A DNA stretch of 64,000 bases. It comes from VAZQ01 sp963827585. GTDB taxonomy: Bacteria; Pseudomonadota; Alphaproteobacteria; Rhizobiales; Xanthobacteraceae. The translations under genes and the position numbers were made by a program. The notes under the pieces are model-generated. The model saw only the letters and a program-made list of their open reading frames with translations. It searched no databases and was not told the origin of the DNA. Below, one piece after another: positions 43,962 to 52,476 of this stretch. Location: assembly GCA_963827585.1 (NCBI GenBank), contig CAWHCK010000059.1, forward strand, positions 186,001-250,000, in the 5' to 3' direction. Every line of letters begins with the position of its first letter. Position 1 is the first letter of the stretch.

Positions 43962-45137
43962 ATGAAAGACGATATTGTCATCGTCAGTGCCGCCCGTACG
44001 CCGGTCGGGGCCTTTAACGGGGCCTTTGCGGCGCTGCCAGCCCACGACTTGGGGAAGGTTGCCATCCAGGAGACGCTCAAGCGTGCCGGCGTTGAGGGGC
44101 CGGAGGTGTCCGAGGTCATCTTGGGCCAGATATTGACCGCCGGTCAGGGACAGAATCCGGCCCGTCAGGCGTCGATCGCCGCCGGCGTGCCGGTCGAGAG
44201 CCCGGCCTGGGGCGTCAACCAGCTTTGCGGCTCGGGCCTGCGCGCGGTCGCGCTCGGCTACCAGGCCATCCTCAACGGCGATTCCGAGATCGTGGTGGCC
44301 GGGGGCCAGGAATCCATGAGCCAGGCGCCGCATTGCGCCCATCTGCGCAGCGGGGTCAAGATGGGGAACCTTGAGATGGTCGACACCATGATCAAGGACG
44401 GCCTGTGGGATGCCTTCAACGGCTACCACATGGGCAACACCGCCGAGAACGTCGCACGCCAGTGGCAGATCACCCGTGCCCAGCAGGACGAGTTCGCGGT
44501 GGCGTCCCAGAACAAGGCCGAGGCGGCGCAGAAGGCGGGACGATTCAAGGACGAGATCGCGCCGGTGACGGTGAAGACGCGCAAAGGCGACGTCGTCGTC
44601 GATGCCGACGAATATCCCAAGCATGGAACCACGCTCGATGCCATCGCCAAGCTGCGGCCGGCCTTCGCCAAGGACGGAAGCGTCACCGCCGCCAACGCGT
44701 CGGGCATCAATGACGGTGCTGCGGCGGTGGTGCTGATGAAGGCGAGCGAGGCGGCCAAGCGCGGCAAGACGCCGCTGGCGCGCATCGTGTCATGGGCACA
44801 TGTCGGCGTCGATCCCGCGATCATGGGCAGCGGGCCGATCCCGGCGTCGCGGGCGGCGCTCAAAAAGGCCGGCTGGGCCGTCGGCGACCTCGATCTGATC
44901 GAGGCCAACGAGGCCTTCGCCGCCCAGGCCTGCGCGGTCAACAAGGACCTCGGCTGGGACACGTCGAAGGTCAACGTCAACGGCGGGGCGATTGCGCTCG
45001 GCCACCCGATCGGCGCCTCGGGCGGACGCGTGCTGGTGACGCTGCTCCATGAAATGCAGAAGCGCAATGCGAAGAAGGGGCTCGCCACGCTCTGCATCGG
45101 TGGCGGCATGGGCATCGCGATGTGCGTGGAACGCTAA
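43962..45137 (+). CDS. phaA: Acetyl-CoA acetyltransferase (beta-ketothiolase) of PHB synthesis
   Basis: A 391-residue biosynthetic thiolase that condenses two acetyl-CoA to acetoacetyl-CoA. Cys89 in NQLCGSGLRAV is the nucleophile; the catalytic His is in IALGHPIGASG and the second Cys in TLCIGGGMG. Length and the start KDDIVIVSAARTPVGAF match PhaA. phaB follows 131 bases later with a hairpin between them, and phaR is divergent. This is the first step of polyhydroxybutyrate formation and links the acetyl-CoA produced by the catabolic genes to carbon storage; PHB synthase phaC is not in the window. Confidence 0.95.
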   Translation: MKDDIVIVSAARTPVGAFNGAFAALPAHDLGKVAIQETLKRAGVEGPEVSEVILGQILTAGQGQNPARQASIAAGVPVESPAWGVNQLCGSGLRAVALGYQAILNGDSEIVVAGGQESMSQAPHCAHLRSGVKMGNLEMVDTMIKDGLWDAFNGYHMGNTAENVARQWQITRAQQDEFAVASQNKAEAAQKAGRFKDEIAPVTVKTRKGDVVVDADEYPKHGTTLDAIAKLRPAFAKDGSVTAANASGINDGAAAVVLMKASEAAKRGKTPLARIVSWAHVGVDPAIMGSGPIPASRAALKKAGWAVGDLDLIEANEAFAAQACAVNKDLGWDTSKVNVNGGAIALGHPIGASGGRVLVTLLHEMQKRNAKKGLATLCIGGGMGIAMCVER

Positions 45138-45163
45138 GATCCCCACCGCACTGACCGCGCGTC

Positions 45164-45186
45164 GTGGCCGGACTTGTTCCGGCCAC
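45164..45186 (+). terminator. Hairpin between phaA and phaB
   Basis: GTGGCCGGA (45164-45172) pairs exactly with TCCGGCCAC (45178-45186) around CTTGT. It is a common rhizobial intergenic palindrome with no T-run, so it may attenuate or stabilise the phaA transcript instead of stopping it outright. Confidence 0.5.
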
Positions 45187-45268
45187 CCACGTCTTTAATG
45201 TAGCGTGAAGATGTAGATGCTGGGGCGCTCGCCTCGGCACGACGAAAAAATCTCCAGGGAGGAGCGAC

Positions 45269-45994
45269 ATGTCACGCGTTGCGGTGGTGACGGGCGGAAC
45301 GCGCGGAATTGGCGAAGCGATATCGAAGGCCTTCAAGACCGCCGGCTACAAGGTTGCCGCGAATTACGGCGGCAACGACGAGGCGGCGCAGAAATTCAAG
45401 GGCGCAAACGGCATTCCGGTCTACAAGTGGGATGTCTCGTCGTACGAGTCCTGCGCCGCCGGCCTCAAGCAGGTCGAGGCCGACCTTGGTCCGGTCGAGG
45501 TGCTGGTCAACAATGCCGGCATCACCCGCGACACGATGTTCCACCGGATGACGCCGGAGCAGTGGACCGCGGTGATCAACACCAACCTGAATTCGCTGTT
45601 CAACATGTGTCGCCCGGTGATCGAAAGCATGCGCAGCCGCAAGTTCGGCCGCATCATCAACATCTCCTCGATCAACGGCCAGAAGGGACAGATGGGGCAG
45701 GCGAACTATTCCGCCGCCAAGGCGGGCGAGCTCGGCTTCACCAAGGCGCTGGCGCAGGAAAGCGCCAGGAGCGGCATCACCGTCAATGCCATCTGCCCCG
45801 GCTATATCGCGACCGAGATGGTCAAGGCCGTGCCCAAGGAGGTGCTCGAGAAGAACATCCTGCCGCTGATCCCGCTCGGCCGGCTGGGTGAGCCCGAGGA
45901 GATTGCGCGTTGCGTCCTCTTCCTCGCCTCCGACGATGCCGGCTTCATCACCGGTTCGACCCTGACCGCGAATGGCGGGCAATACGTCATCTGA
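45269..45994 (+). CDS. phaB: Acetoacetyl-CoA reductase
   Basis: A 241-residue SDR enzyme that reduces acetoacetyl-CoA to (R)-3-hydroxybutyryl-CoA with NADPH. It has the nucleotide loop TGGTRGIG at residues 8-15, NNAGITRD, catalytic Ser134-Tyr147-Lys151 (YSAAK) and the PhaB-type NISSINGQKGQMGQ. The end reads GSTLTANGGQYV. CAGGGAGGAG is upstream of ATG 45269. Second step of PHB synthesis after PhaA. Confidence 0.94.
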   Translation: MSRVAVVTGGTRGIGEAISKAFKTAGYKVAANYGGNDEAAQKFKGANGIPVYKWDVSSYESCAAGLKQVEADLGPVEVLVNNAGITRDTMFHRMTPEQWTAVINTNLNSLFNMCRPVIESMRSRKFGRIINISSINGQKGQMGQANYSAAKAGELGFTKALAQESARSGITVNAICPGYIATEMVKAVPKEVLEKNILPLIPLGRLGEPEEIARCVLFLASDDAGFITGSTLTANGGQYVI

Positions 45995-46013
45995 AGGCGC
46001 CGCGCGGTTCGAC

Positions 46014-46722
46014 ATGCCAGTGGTCCGCGATGCGCACAGCAGACCGTCGATCGCGGCATACTGGATCAGGAACAGCGTTCTGGCCTCGATCCTGGCCAGC
46101 CTGGTGTCGCTGGCGATCTACGGCATGCGACATGCAACCGGCGCCGTCGATGCCGATGCCGGCCTGGGTGCGATCGCAATCTTTTATGTCGCGGTGACGA
46201 GCCTGTGGGCGCTGTGGGGCGCCGCGAGCGGAATTCTCACCGGCGCGGTTCTTCAGCGGGTTGTTCCGTTGCTGCCGGCACGGACTTGGATTGCTCTTCA
46301 CGCTGCCATAGCGGTCACCGCCGGCGTGGCAGGTGAAATGGCCATCAGCGCCCTATCAAACGAGGCGAACGATGCGGCCGACGCCGACGACGTGTCGACG
46401 GAAGCAATGCTGCTGGCCGCACTCATCCTGGGGGCGGTGATCGGTGCCGTCGCCGGTGGAACTCGAGGCGCTGGTGCTGCGGCGGGCCGCGTTGGGCACT
46501 CCGACCTGGGTCGTTTGCTCCATAGCGGCCGTCGCAATCGCCATGGCCGTCTCCATGGGCGGTGCGACGATGCTGTCGGAGACGGGGAGCGGCTTTGTCC
46601 GCGAGCTGGCAATCCAGGCGGGGGCTTTTTTGGGACTTGTGATCGCGGCGCCGATCATGCTGCCGGCGATTTGGCGCCTGAAGAGCCGGCCGCTGTCAAC
46701 CGCAGCGGAATATTTCACGTGA
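46014..46722 (+). pseudogene. Hypothetical membrane protein, one frame break
   Basis: About 235 codons encoding roughly six hydrophobic spans: LASILASLVSLAIYGM, LGAIAIFYVAVTSLWALWGA, LHAAIAVTAGVAGEM, AMLLAALILGAVIGAVAG, then after the break VCSIAAVAIAMAVSMGGA and AGAFLGLVIAAPIML. The frame shifts within 46445-46465: the first frame goes on into repetitive GTRGAGAAAG, while the second has the better continuation LEALVLRRAALGTPTW. It ends at 46722. No family recognised. It starts 20 bases after phaB but shows no functional tie to PHB. Confidence 0.55.
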
Positions 46723-46798
46723 GCTCAGCGCGCGCCTGTCGGCCGGGGGTTCGCGGACGGCGGAAGGCATGATGGCTCCTCATTGGACGGTCTTTCGA

Positions 46799-46827
46799 TT
46801 GTCTTTCGGTTGTGACAATCCTAGGCT
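46799..46827 (+). promoter_or_regulatory. Candidate sigma-70 type promoter
   Basis: TTGTCT (46799-46804), a 17-base spacer and TAGGCT (46822-46827) lie about 45 bases before the histidine-phosphatase start. TCTTTCG is repeated at the -35 side (46791 and 46802). Confidence 0.3.
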
Positions 46828-46872
46828 GTAATGTTCGCTTGCGACATCTGTTGGACCAGAGGAGGGCGATTC

Positions 46873-47496
46873 ATGACGATGCGTTTTGCTCGTTTGGCAT
46901 TCATGGTGCTGGCGGCAACGTTACTTTCGGCGACGGAGCAGGGGGCACGCGCGCAAACCGAATGGATCAGTGCGGTGCGCCAGGGCGGACACGTGATCGT
47001 CTTTCGCCATGGCGCCACTCACCAGGATCAGGCCGATACCGATCCCCTCAATCCCAAGAACATCGCCCAGCAGCGCCAGCTCAACGATGCCGGCCGCGCC
47101 AAGGCCAAGGAGATCGGCGAGGCGTTTCGCAAGCTCAAGATTCCCGTCAATCAGGTGCAGACCAGCGTCTTCAACCGGGCGGCCGAGACCGGCACGCTGA
47201 TGGGCTTGGGCGAGGTCACGTCGTCGCCCGATATCAGCGAGGGCGGCCTGATCGTCACGCCGATCGAGAACACCCGGCGCGCCCAGGCCCTTCGCAAGCT
47301 CGCGACGACAGTGCCTCCCGCCGGCAGCAATGTGGTCGTCGTCACCCACAAGCCCAACATCCTCGATGCCTTCGGCAAGGAATGGTTCGACGTGCGTGAA
47401 GGCGAGGCGTCGGTGTTCAAGCCCGACGGCAACGGATACAAGTTGGTCGTCCGCGTGCAGGCTGACGAGTGGAGCAAGCTGGCGGGCTCGAACTGA
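46873..47496 (+). CDS. Exported histidine phosphatase-family protein
   Basis: A 207-residue phosphoglycerate-mutase-like protein. The signal peptide covers residues 1-26 (FARLAFMVLAATLLSA, cleavage near ARAQ), so it acts in the periplasm. The phosphohistidine motif is VFRHGATH, and the partner late His is in VVTHKPNI; the mid Arg in VFNRAAETG is also kept. The catalytic core is therefore complete, but the substrate is unknown; this periplasmic subgroup is widespread in proteobacteria. AGAGGAGGG before ATG 46873 decides the start; an upstream ATG at 46831 would spoil the signal peptide. Confidence 0.85.
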   Translation: MTMRFARLAFMVLAATLLSATEQGARAQTEWISAVRQGGHVIVFRHGATHQDQADTDPLNPKNIAQQRQLNDAGRAKAKEIGEAFRKLKIPVNQVQTSVFNRAAETGTLMGLGEVTSSPDISEGGLIVTPIENTRRAQALRKLATTVPPAGSNVVVVTHKPNILDAFGKEWFDVREGEASVFKPDGNGYKLVVRVQADEWSKLAGSN

Positions 47497-47529
47497 ACCG
47501 CAATCTCGCGCAACGGGATCGCGGCGTTA

Positions 47530-47601
47530 GAGCATGATCCCGCCAAAGCCTGCCCGGACTTGATCCAGGGTGGGTACCGGTTTTCGGAAAAGATCATGCT
47601 C
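47530..47601. repeat. Rhizobial palindrome, second copy of the 30.4 kb element
   Basis: GAGCATGATC (47530-47539) pairs with GATCATGCTC (47592-47601). Its right half, from GGGTACCGG to the end, is the reverse complement of the 30378-30407 copy with one mismatch. It lies between convergent genes (histidine phosphatase, gloB), a terminator position. Confidence 0.8.
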
Positions 47602-47613
47602 CAGCAATAAGCT

Positions 47614-48381
47614 CTAGGACCGGTTCTTCCGTTCGCGGATTTCCGCGAATACCTTCCACGGCGGGCTGCCCGCAAGGCCGACCGATTTTGCCACCTCGGG
47701 AAGGTCCGCGCGCAGGAACGGATTGGCTGCCTTCTCCTCGCCGATGGTCGACGGGATGGTCGGCTTGCGCGCGGCGAGCAGCTTGTCCACCTCCGTCTCG
47801 CGCGCGCTGAGCGCGGCGTTGGAGGGTTCGATCGTCTTGGCGAAGCGGATGTTGGCCTTGGTATATTCGTGGCCGCAATAGACGCGCGTGTCATCCGGCA
47901 ATCCGCGCAGCTTCAACAGCGACTGCCACATCATTTCCGGCGTTCCCTCGATCACGCGCCCGCAGCCGATCGAGAACAGCGTGTCCCCGACGAAGGCAAG
48001 CTTGTCGGCCGGGAAGAAGTAGCTGATGTGACCGGCGGTGTGGCCGGGCGTCTCGAACACGTGCGCTTCGAGCGTGCCGAGCCGGACCTTGTCGTTTTCG
48101 CGCACGGTGGCATCGACCAGCGGGATGCGCGTGGCCTCCCCGTGGGGAGCGACCACGCGACAGCGATGGCGCTGCTTGAGTTCCGCGATGCCGCCGGTGT
48201 GATCGGCGTGATGATGGGTGACGAGGATGTCGGTGAGCCGCCAGCCGGTCGCCTTCAGCGCGGCCTCGACCGGAGCGGCCTCGGGCGCATCGATCGCCGC
48301 GGTTGCGCCGGTTTCGGGATCGTGCACGAGCACGCCGTAATTGTCGGTGAGGCAGGGGAACAAATGGGTTTGCGCGGGCAT
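47614..48381 (-). CDS. gloB: Hydroxyacylglutathione hydrolase (glyoxalase II)
   Basis: A 255-residue metallo-beta-lactamase-fold enzyme that hydrolyses S-lactoylglutathione to lactate and glutathione, detoxifying methylglyoxal. The binuclear metal motif is THHHADHTGG (residues 55-64), with the further ligands in TPGHTAGH, FVGDTLFSIGCGR and YCGHEYT. The C-terminal glutathione-binding part has NPFLRAD and the usual end. It diverges from a methyltransferase gene, as in related genomes. Confidence 0.93.
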   Translation of the reverse strand: MPAQTHLFPCLTDNYGVLVHDPETGATAAIDAPEAAPVEAALKATGWRLTDILVTHHHADHTGGIAELKQRHRCRVVAPHGEATRIPLVDATVRENDKVRLGTLEAHVFETPGHTAGHISYFFPADKLAFVGDTLFSIGCGRVIEGTPEMMWQSLLKLRGLPDDTRVYCGHEYTKANIRFAKTIEPSNAALSARETEVDKLLAARKPTIPSTIGEEKAANPFLRADLPEVAKSVGLAGSPPWKVFAEIRERKNRS

Positions 48382-48473
48382 GTTGATCGCTCTCCGGAAT
48401 CGGTCGGCACCTGCGTTAGTTAGGCACCCCCATGCATATCCCGCAAGATCGGCGGCCGTGCTACCCTCCGGGC

Positions 48474-49193
48474 ATGTCCATCGACGTCGTCGACCTGCGC
48501 AATTTCTACGCCCAGCGCCTCGGCGTGGTGGCGCGCCGCTTCGTCGGCCGCGGCATCCGCAAGCGCTTTGCCGATACCCGCGGCATGAGCGTGCTCGGGG
48601 TCGGCTATCCGACGCCTTATCTCGGTCTCTTTCGCGAGGAGGCGGAGCGCTGCCTCGCCTTCATGCCGGCGGTGCAGGGGGTGATGAAATGGCCGACGGA
48701 CCGACCCGGGCTCGCCACCTTGGTGGATGAGCTTGCATTGCCGCTCACCGATTCCGCGGTCGATCGGGTTCTGCTCGTGCACGCGCTCGAAATGGCGCAC
48801 GACCCGGTTGCCTTGTTGCGCGAGGTCTGGCGAGTCCTGGCGGCCGGCGGGCGTCTGCTCATCGTGGTGCCGAACCGGCGCGGGGTATGGGCGCGCCTGG
48901 ACACCACGCCGTTCGGCCATGGCCGACCCTATTCGCGTTCGCAGATCACGCACCTCCTGCGTGAGGCCTGGTTCACGCCCACCGGATGGGGCGAAGCGCT
49001 GCATGTGCCGCCGGTGGCGCGCGGCTGGTTCCTGCGCTCGGCAGTCGCATGGGAGCGGGCGGGATCGGCGGTCGCCGCGCCGTTCGGCGGCGTGCACATC
49101 GTCGAGGCGACGAAACAGGTCTATCGCGCGATTCCGGTGCGGCGCGAGCGCACGCGGCTGGTCCCTGCGCTGGAGCCCGCGCTCGCGCCTTGA
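48474..49193 (+). CDS. SAM-dependent methyltransferase (class I), substrate unknown
   Basis: A 239-residue protein (from ATG 48474) with a Methyltransf_11-like core: VLGVGYPTPYLG is a modified motif I without the usual GxGxG, then ALPLTDSAVDRVLLVHALEMAHDP and LREVWRVLAAGGRLLIVVPNRRG. The departures in motif I are typical of this alphaproteobacterial group. The gene is divergent from gloB across about 90 bases, a conserved pairing in Hyphomicrobiales. The substrate is unknown. Confidence 0.85.
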   Translation: MSIDVVDLRNFYAQRLGVVARRFVGRGIRKRFADTRGMSVLGVGYPTPYLGLFREEAERCLAFMPAVQGVMKWPTDRPGLATLVDELALPLTDSAVDRVLLVHALEMAHDPVALLREVWRVLAAGGRLLIVVPNRRGVWARLDTTPFGHGRPYSRSQITHLLREAWFTPTGWGEALHVPPVARGWFLRSAVAWERAGSAVAAPFGGVHIVEATKQVYRAIPVRRERTRLVPALEPALAP

Positions 49194-49206
49194 CCGGAGC
49201 GTTGGA

Positions 49207-49884
49207 TCACTCGCCGTGCGGCGCGGGTTCGTCTCCGCCGTCGCCGCCGCCCTGCATGTCGGGGCGCGGCCCGCGATGCCGGCGGCGCCGGCGATGCAGC
49301 GGAAAACGGTCGGGCTGGTTGTCGTGGCCGTTCTGTCCCTGCTGGGCACCTTGCTGCGGCTGATGGGGCGGCTGTTGTCCGCCGGTGATGAAGGACGGCA
49401 GCCGGTCGACGTCCCCTTCGGCGGGGGCGTTGCCCTGCTGCGGACGCGGCTGGTGTTGCTGTTGCGGGAAAGGTTGGGCATCGCGCGGAATGTAAGGTTG
49501 CGGCTCGCGCGTGCCGTAAGGTGAATCACCGCTCGTCGACGACTGTCCCTCATCGTCGCCGCCGTCGTCGAAGCCGTCATCGCGCGCGCCGGGCATTTCG
49601 TTCTCCGGCCGGGAGAAGTGGGGGTTGTTCTGCCGGAACTGCTCCTGCGCCGCGGCAATCACACGAAAATAGTGTTCGGCGTGCTGGAAGTAGTTCTCGG
49701 CCGCGATCGGGTCACCCGAGGTTTGCGCATCGCGCGCGAGTTGAATGTATTTTTCTGCAATATGAGATGGATTTCCGCGAATTTTCACATCCGGGCCGTT
49801 CAACTCGAAGACGCGGGCCATGGGATTGTGACTCTTGCGGTGATTGTTGCGCCCGCGCATGCGCTTGTTCTGACCGTTTCTCAT
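49207..49884 (-). CDS. DUF4167 domain protein
   Basis: A 225-residue protein. The conserved DUF4167 part is residues 1-90: basic start RNGQNKRMRGRNNHRKSHNP, then FELNGPDVKIRGNPSHIAEKYIQLARDAQTSGD and AENYFQHAEHYFR. The rest is disordered and Pro/Gln-rich (PQQQHQPRPQQGN), ending in an Arg-rich then acidic patch (HRRRRRHRGPRP). The very basic N-terminus suggests nucleic-acid binding, but no function is established. It lies downstream of prmC, as commonly seen in Hyphomicrobiales. Confidence 0.92.
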   Translation of the reverse strand: MRNGQNKRMRGRNNHRKSHNPMARVFELNGPDVKIRGNPSHIAEKYIQLARDAQTSGDPIAAENYFQHAEHYFRVIAAAQEQFRQNNPHFSRPENEMPGARDDGFDDGGDDEGQSSTSGDSPYGTREPQPYIPRDAQPFPQQQHQPRPQQGNAPAEGDVDRLPSFITGGQQPPHQPQQGAQQGQNGHDNQPDRFPLHRRRRRHRGPRPDMQGGGDGGDEPAPHGE

Positions 49885-50354
49885 GACTCGCCTGTTGCCA
49901 ACCCCTTCATTGTGGCGGCCTGCCGCCGCCCTGCTTTACCAAACGATTAAGATACTCCGTCACGCGAGCGACGCGGCGGCATCCGCGACTCTCGCCCGTT
50001 CAAGCATTAGGCAAAAATGCGGCGTCGTTCGCCGCGATTCAGGTTCCGTGTCGCGAAGCAGCAACCCCTCGACCGCGGCATCCCGCGGTGTTGCCCACCT
50101 CTTCCTCACGGGCATGTCCGCATTGCTCGCGGATCAGCACCGAACCGATGAAGCATCTCGTCCCGATTGTTGGAACCACCTGCCGGGTCATCCGGCGTCC
50201 TTCGTTCGCTTCGTCCGCACCGTCGGCTCTCCGCAGTCCTGCTTCGGGGCTCGCTATCGGTGCTCAAGCATCTCGGGTCAATTCCGTGGGCAAAACCTAG
50301 TCGGTCTTGACCCCTAATCCAAGCGCTTTTTTTGGTACCAGAAATGTGGAGGCC
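49885..50354. other. 470-base stretch without a recognisable gene
   Basis: This is the gap between prmC and DUF4167, both on the minus strand. A plus-strand frame of 144 codons exists but has Ser/Arg-rich, low-information content and no start signal. Small inverted repeats are present (TTGACCC at 50303-50313 pairs with an upstream GGGTCAATT-type copy at 50276-50284; CCAAGCGCTTTTTTTGG at 50318-50334). The promoter of the DUF4167 gene must be near 49885-49950. Confidence 0.5.
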
Positions 50355-51308
50355 TCATGGCAGCGTCTGCATGACCAGGGCCCTGACCATGCCCGAAAGA
50401 TCGTGCCGCCACGCCACCGGCGCAAGCCCCACAGGGGCGAAAATTGAGGCCACGGGGCTGGCCTGATCCCGGCCAAGCTCCAGCACGAGGACACCCTTCG
50501 GCGCGATGAGGCGCCGTGCCTGAGCGGCGATTGCTCGATAGCCATCGAGGCCGTCGGGGCCGCCGTCGAGCGCGCCCCGCGGGTCGAAGTCGCGGACCTC
50601 GGGTTGCAGCCCCGCGATATCGGGGCGCGCCACATAAGGGGGATTGGACACGAGAAGATCCACCGGTCCCTTGAGAGCGGCGCCGTAATCGCAGGCCACG
50701 AACGATGCACGAGCGCAAAGGCCGAGCGCGGCGGCGTTGTCGCGGGCGCAGCCGAGCGCGGCGAGGCTCGTATCCGTGCCGATGCCGGACGCGGTCCGCA
50801 GCTCGGAGAGCAGCGCCAGCAGCAGCGCGCCCGAGCCGGTGCCGAGGTCGGCGATGCGCAGCTGCCGCAGCTTCCGATCCTCGCCTTCCGCCGCCGCCAA
50901 CGCCGCCTCGACCACGGTCTCGGTTTCGGGGCGCGGCACCAAGGTCTCGGCATTGAGCTTGAACGGGAGTCCCCAAAATTCCTTGCGGCCCACAATGCGG
51001 GCGACCGGCTCGCGCGCGAGGCGGCGCGCCGCGACGGCGGCGATGGCGCCTGCCTCCGCAGTCGCGAGCAAGCGGCCGGACTGCGCGGCGAGCGCTGCGT
51101 GGTCCAACCCGAGCGCATGGCCGACGAGGATGCGCGCGTCGAGCTCTGGCGCGTCGAGGCCGTGCGCGCGGAACTCGCGCGCGAGGCGGCGGCGCGCGGC
51201 CTCGACGGAAACGCCGTCGAACTCATGAGAACCCGCCATGGCGACGCGTCCGGTACCGGGCACGCTTGGGATCAGGCTCTTGCGTTCAACTGCCATGTCC
51301 ATCGCCAT
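50355..51308 (-). CDS. prmC: Peptide chain release factor N5-glutamine methyltransferase
   Basis: A 317-residue enzyme that methylates the glutamine of the GGQ motif in release factors RF1 and RF2. An N-terminal helical domain (ARILVGHALGLD) is followed by the SAM-binding motif ADLGTGSGALLLALL and the substrate-glutamine motif SNPPYVARP. It lies 30 bases behind prfA on the same strand, so enzyme and substrate are co-expressed. ATG 51308 is used; an internal ATG at 51239 is a possible alternative and would give about 294 residues. Confidence 0.93.
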   Translation of the reverse strand: MAMDMAVERKSLIPSVPGTGRVAMAGSHEFDGVSVEAARRRLAREFRAHGLDAPELDARILVGHALGLDHAALAAQSGRLLATAEAGAIAAVAARRLAREPVARIVGRKEFWGLPFKLNAETLVPRPETETVVEAALAAAEGEDRKLRQLRIADLGTGSGALLLALLSELRTASGIGTDTSLAALGCARDNAAALGLCARASFVACDYGAALKGPVDLLVSNPPYVARPDIAGLQPEVRDFDPRGALDGGPDGLDGYRAIAAQARRLIAPKGVLVLELGRDQASPVASIFAPVGLAPVAWRHDLSGMVRALVMQTLP

Positions 51309-51338
51309 CGGATCGCGCGCCGGACGACACCGGGAGCG

Positions 51339-52418
<1,080 letters not shown>

Positions 52419-52476
52419 GTGGATTGCAAACGAAGGTCGTGTGTCCGGGACGCGAAGCTGAAACAGGCCGCGCGCG

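Noticed and set aside
49883..50317. 144-codon plus-strand frame between DUF4167 and prmC
   Set aside because: Low-information Ser/Arg-rich translation, start inside the opposite gene's first codons, no ribosome site.
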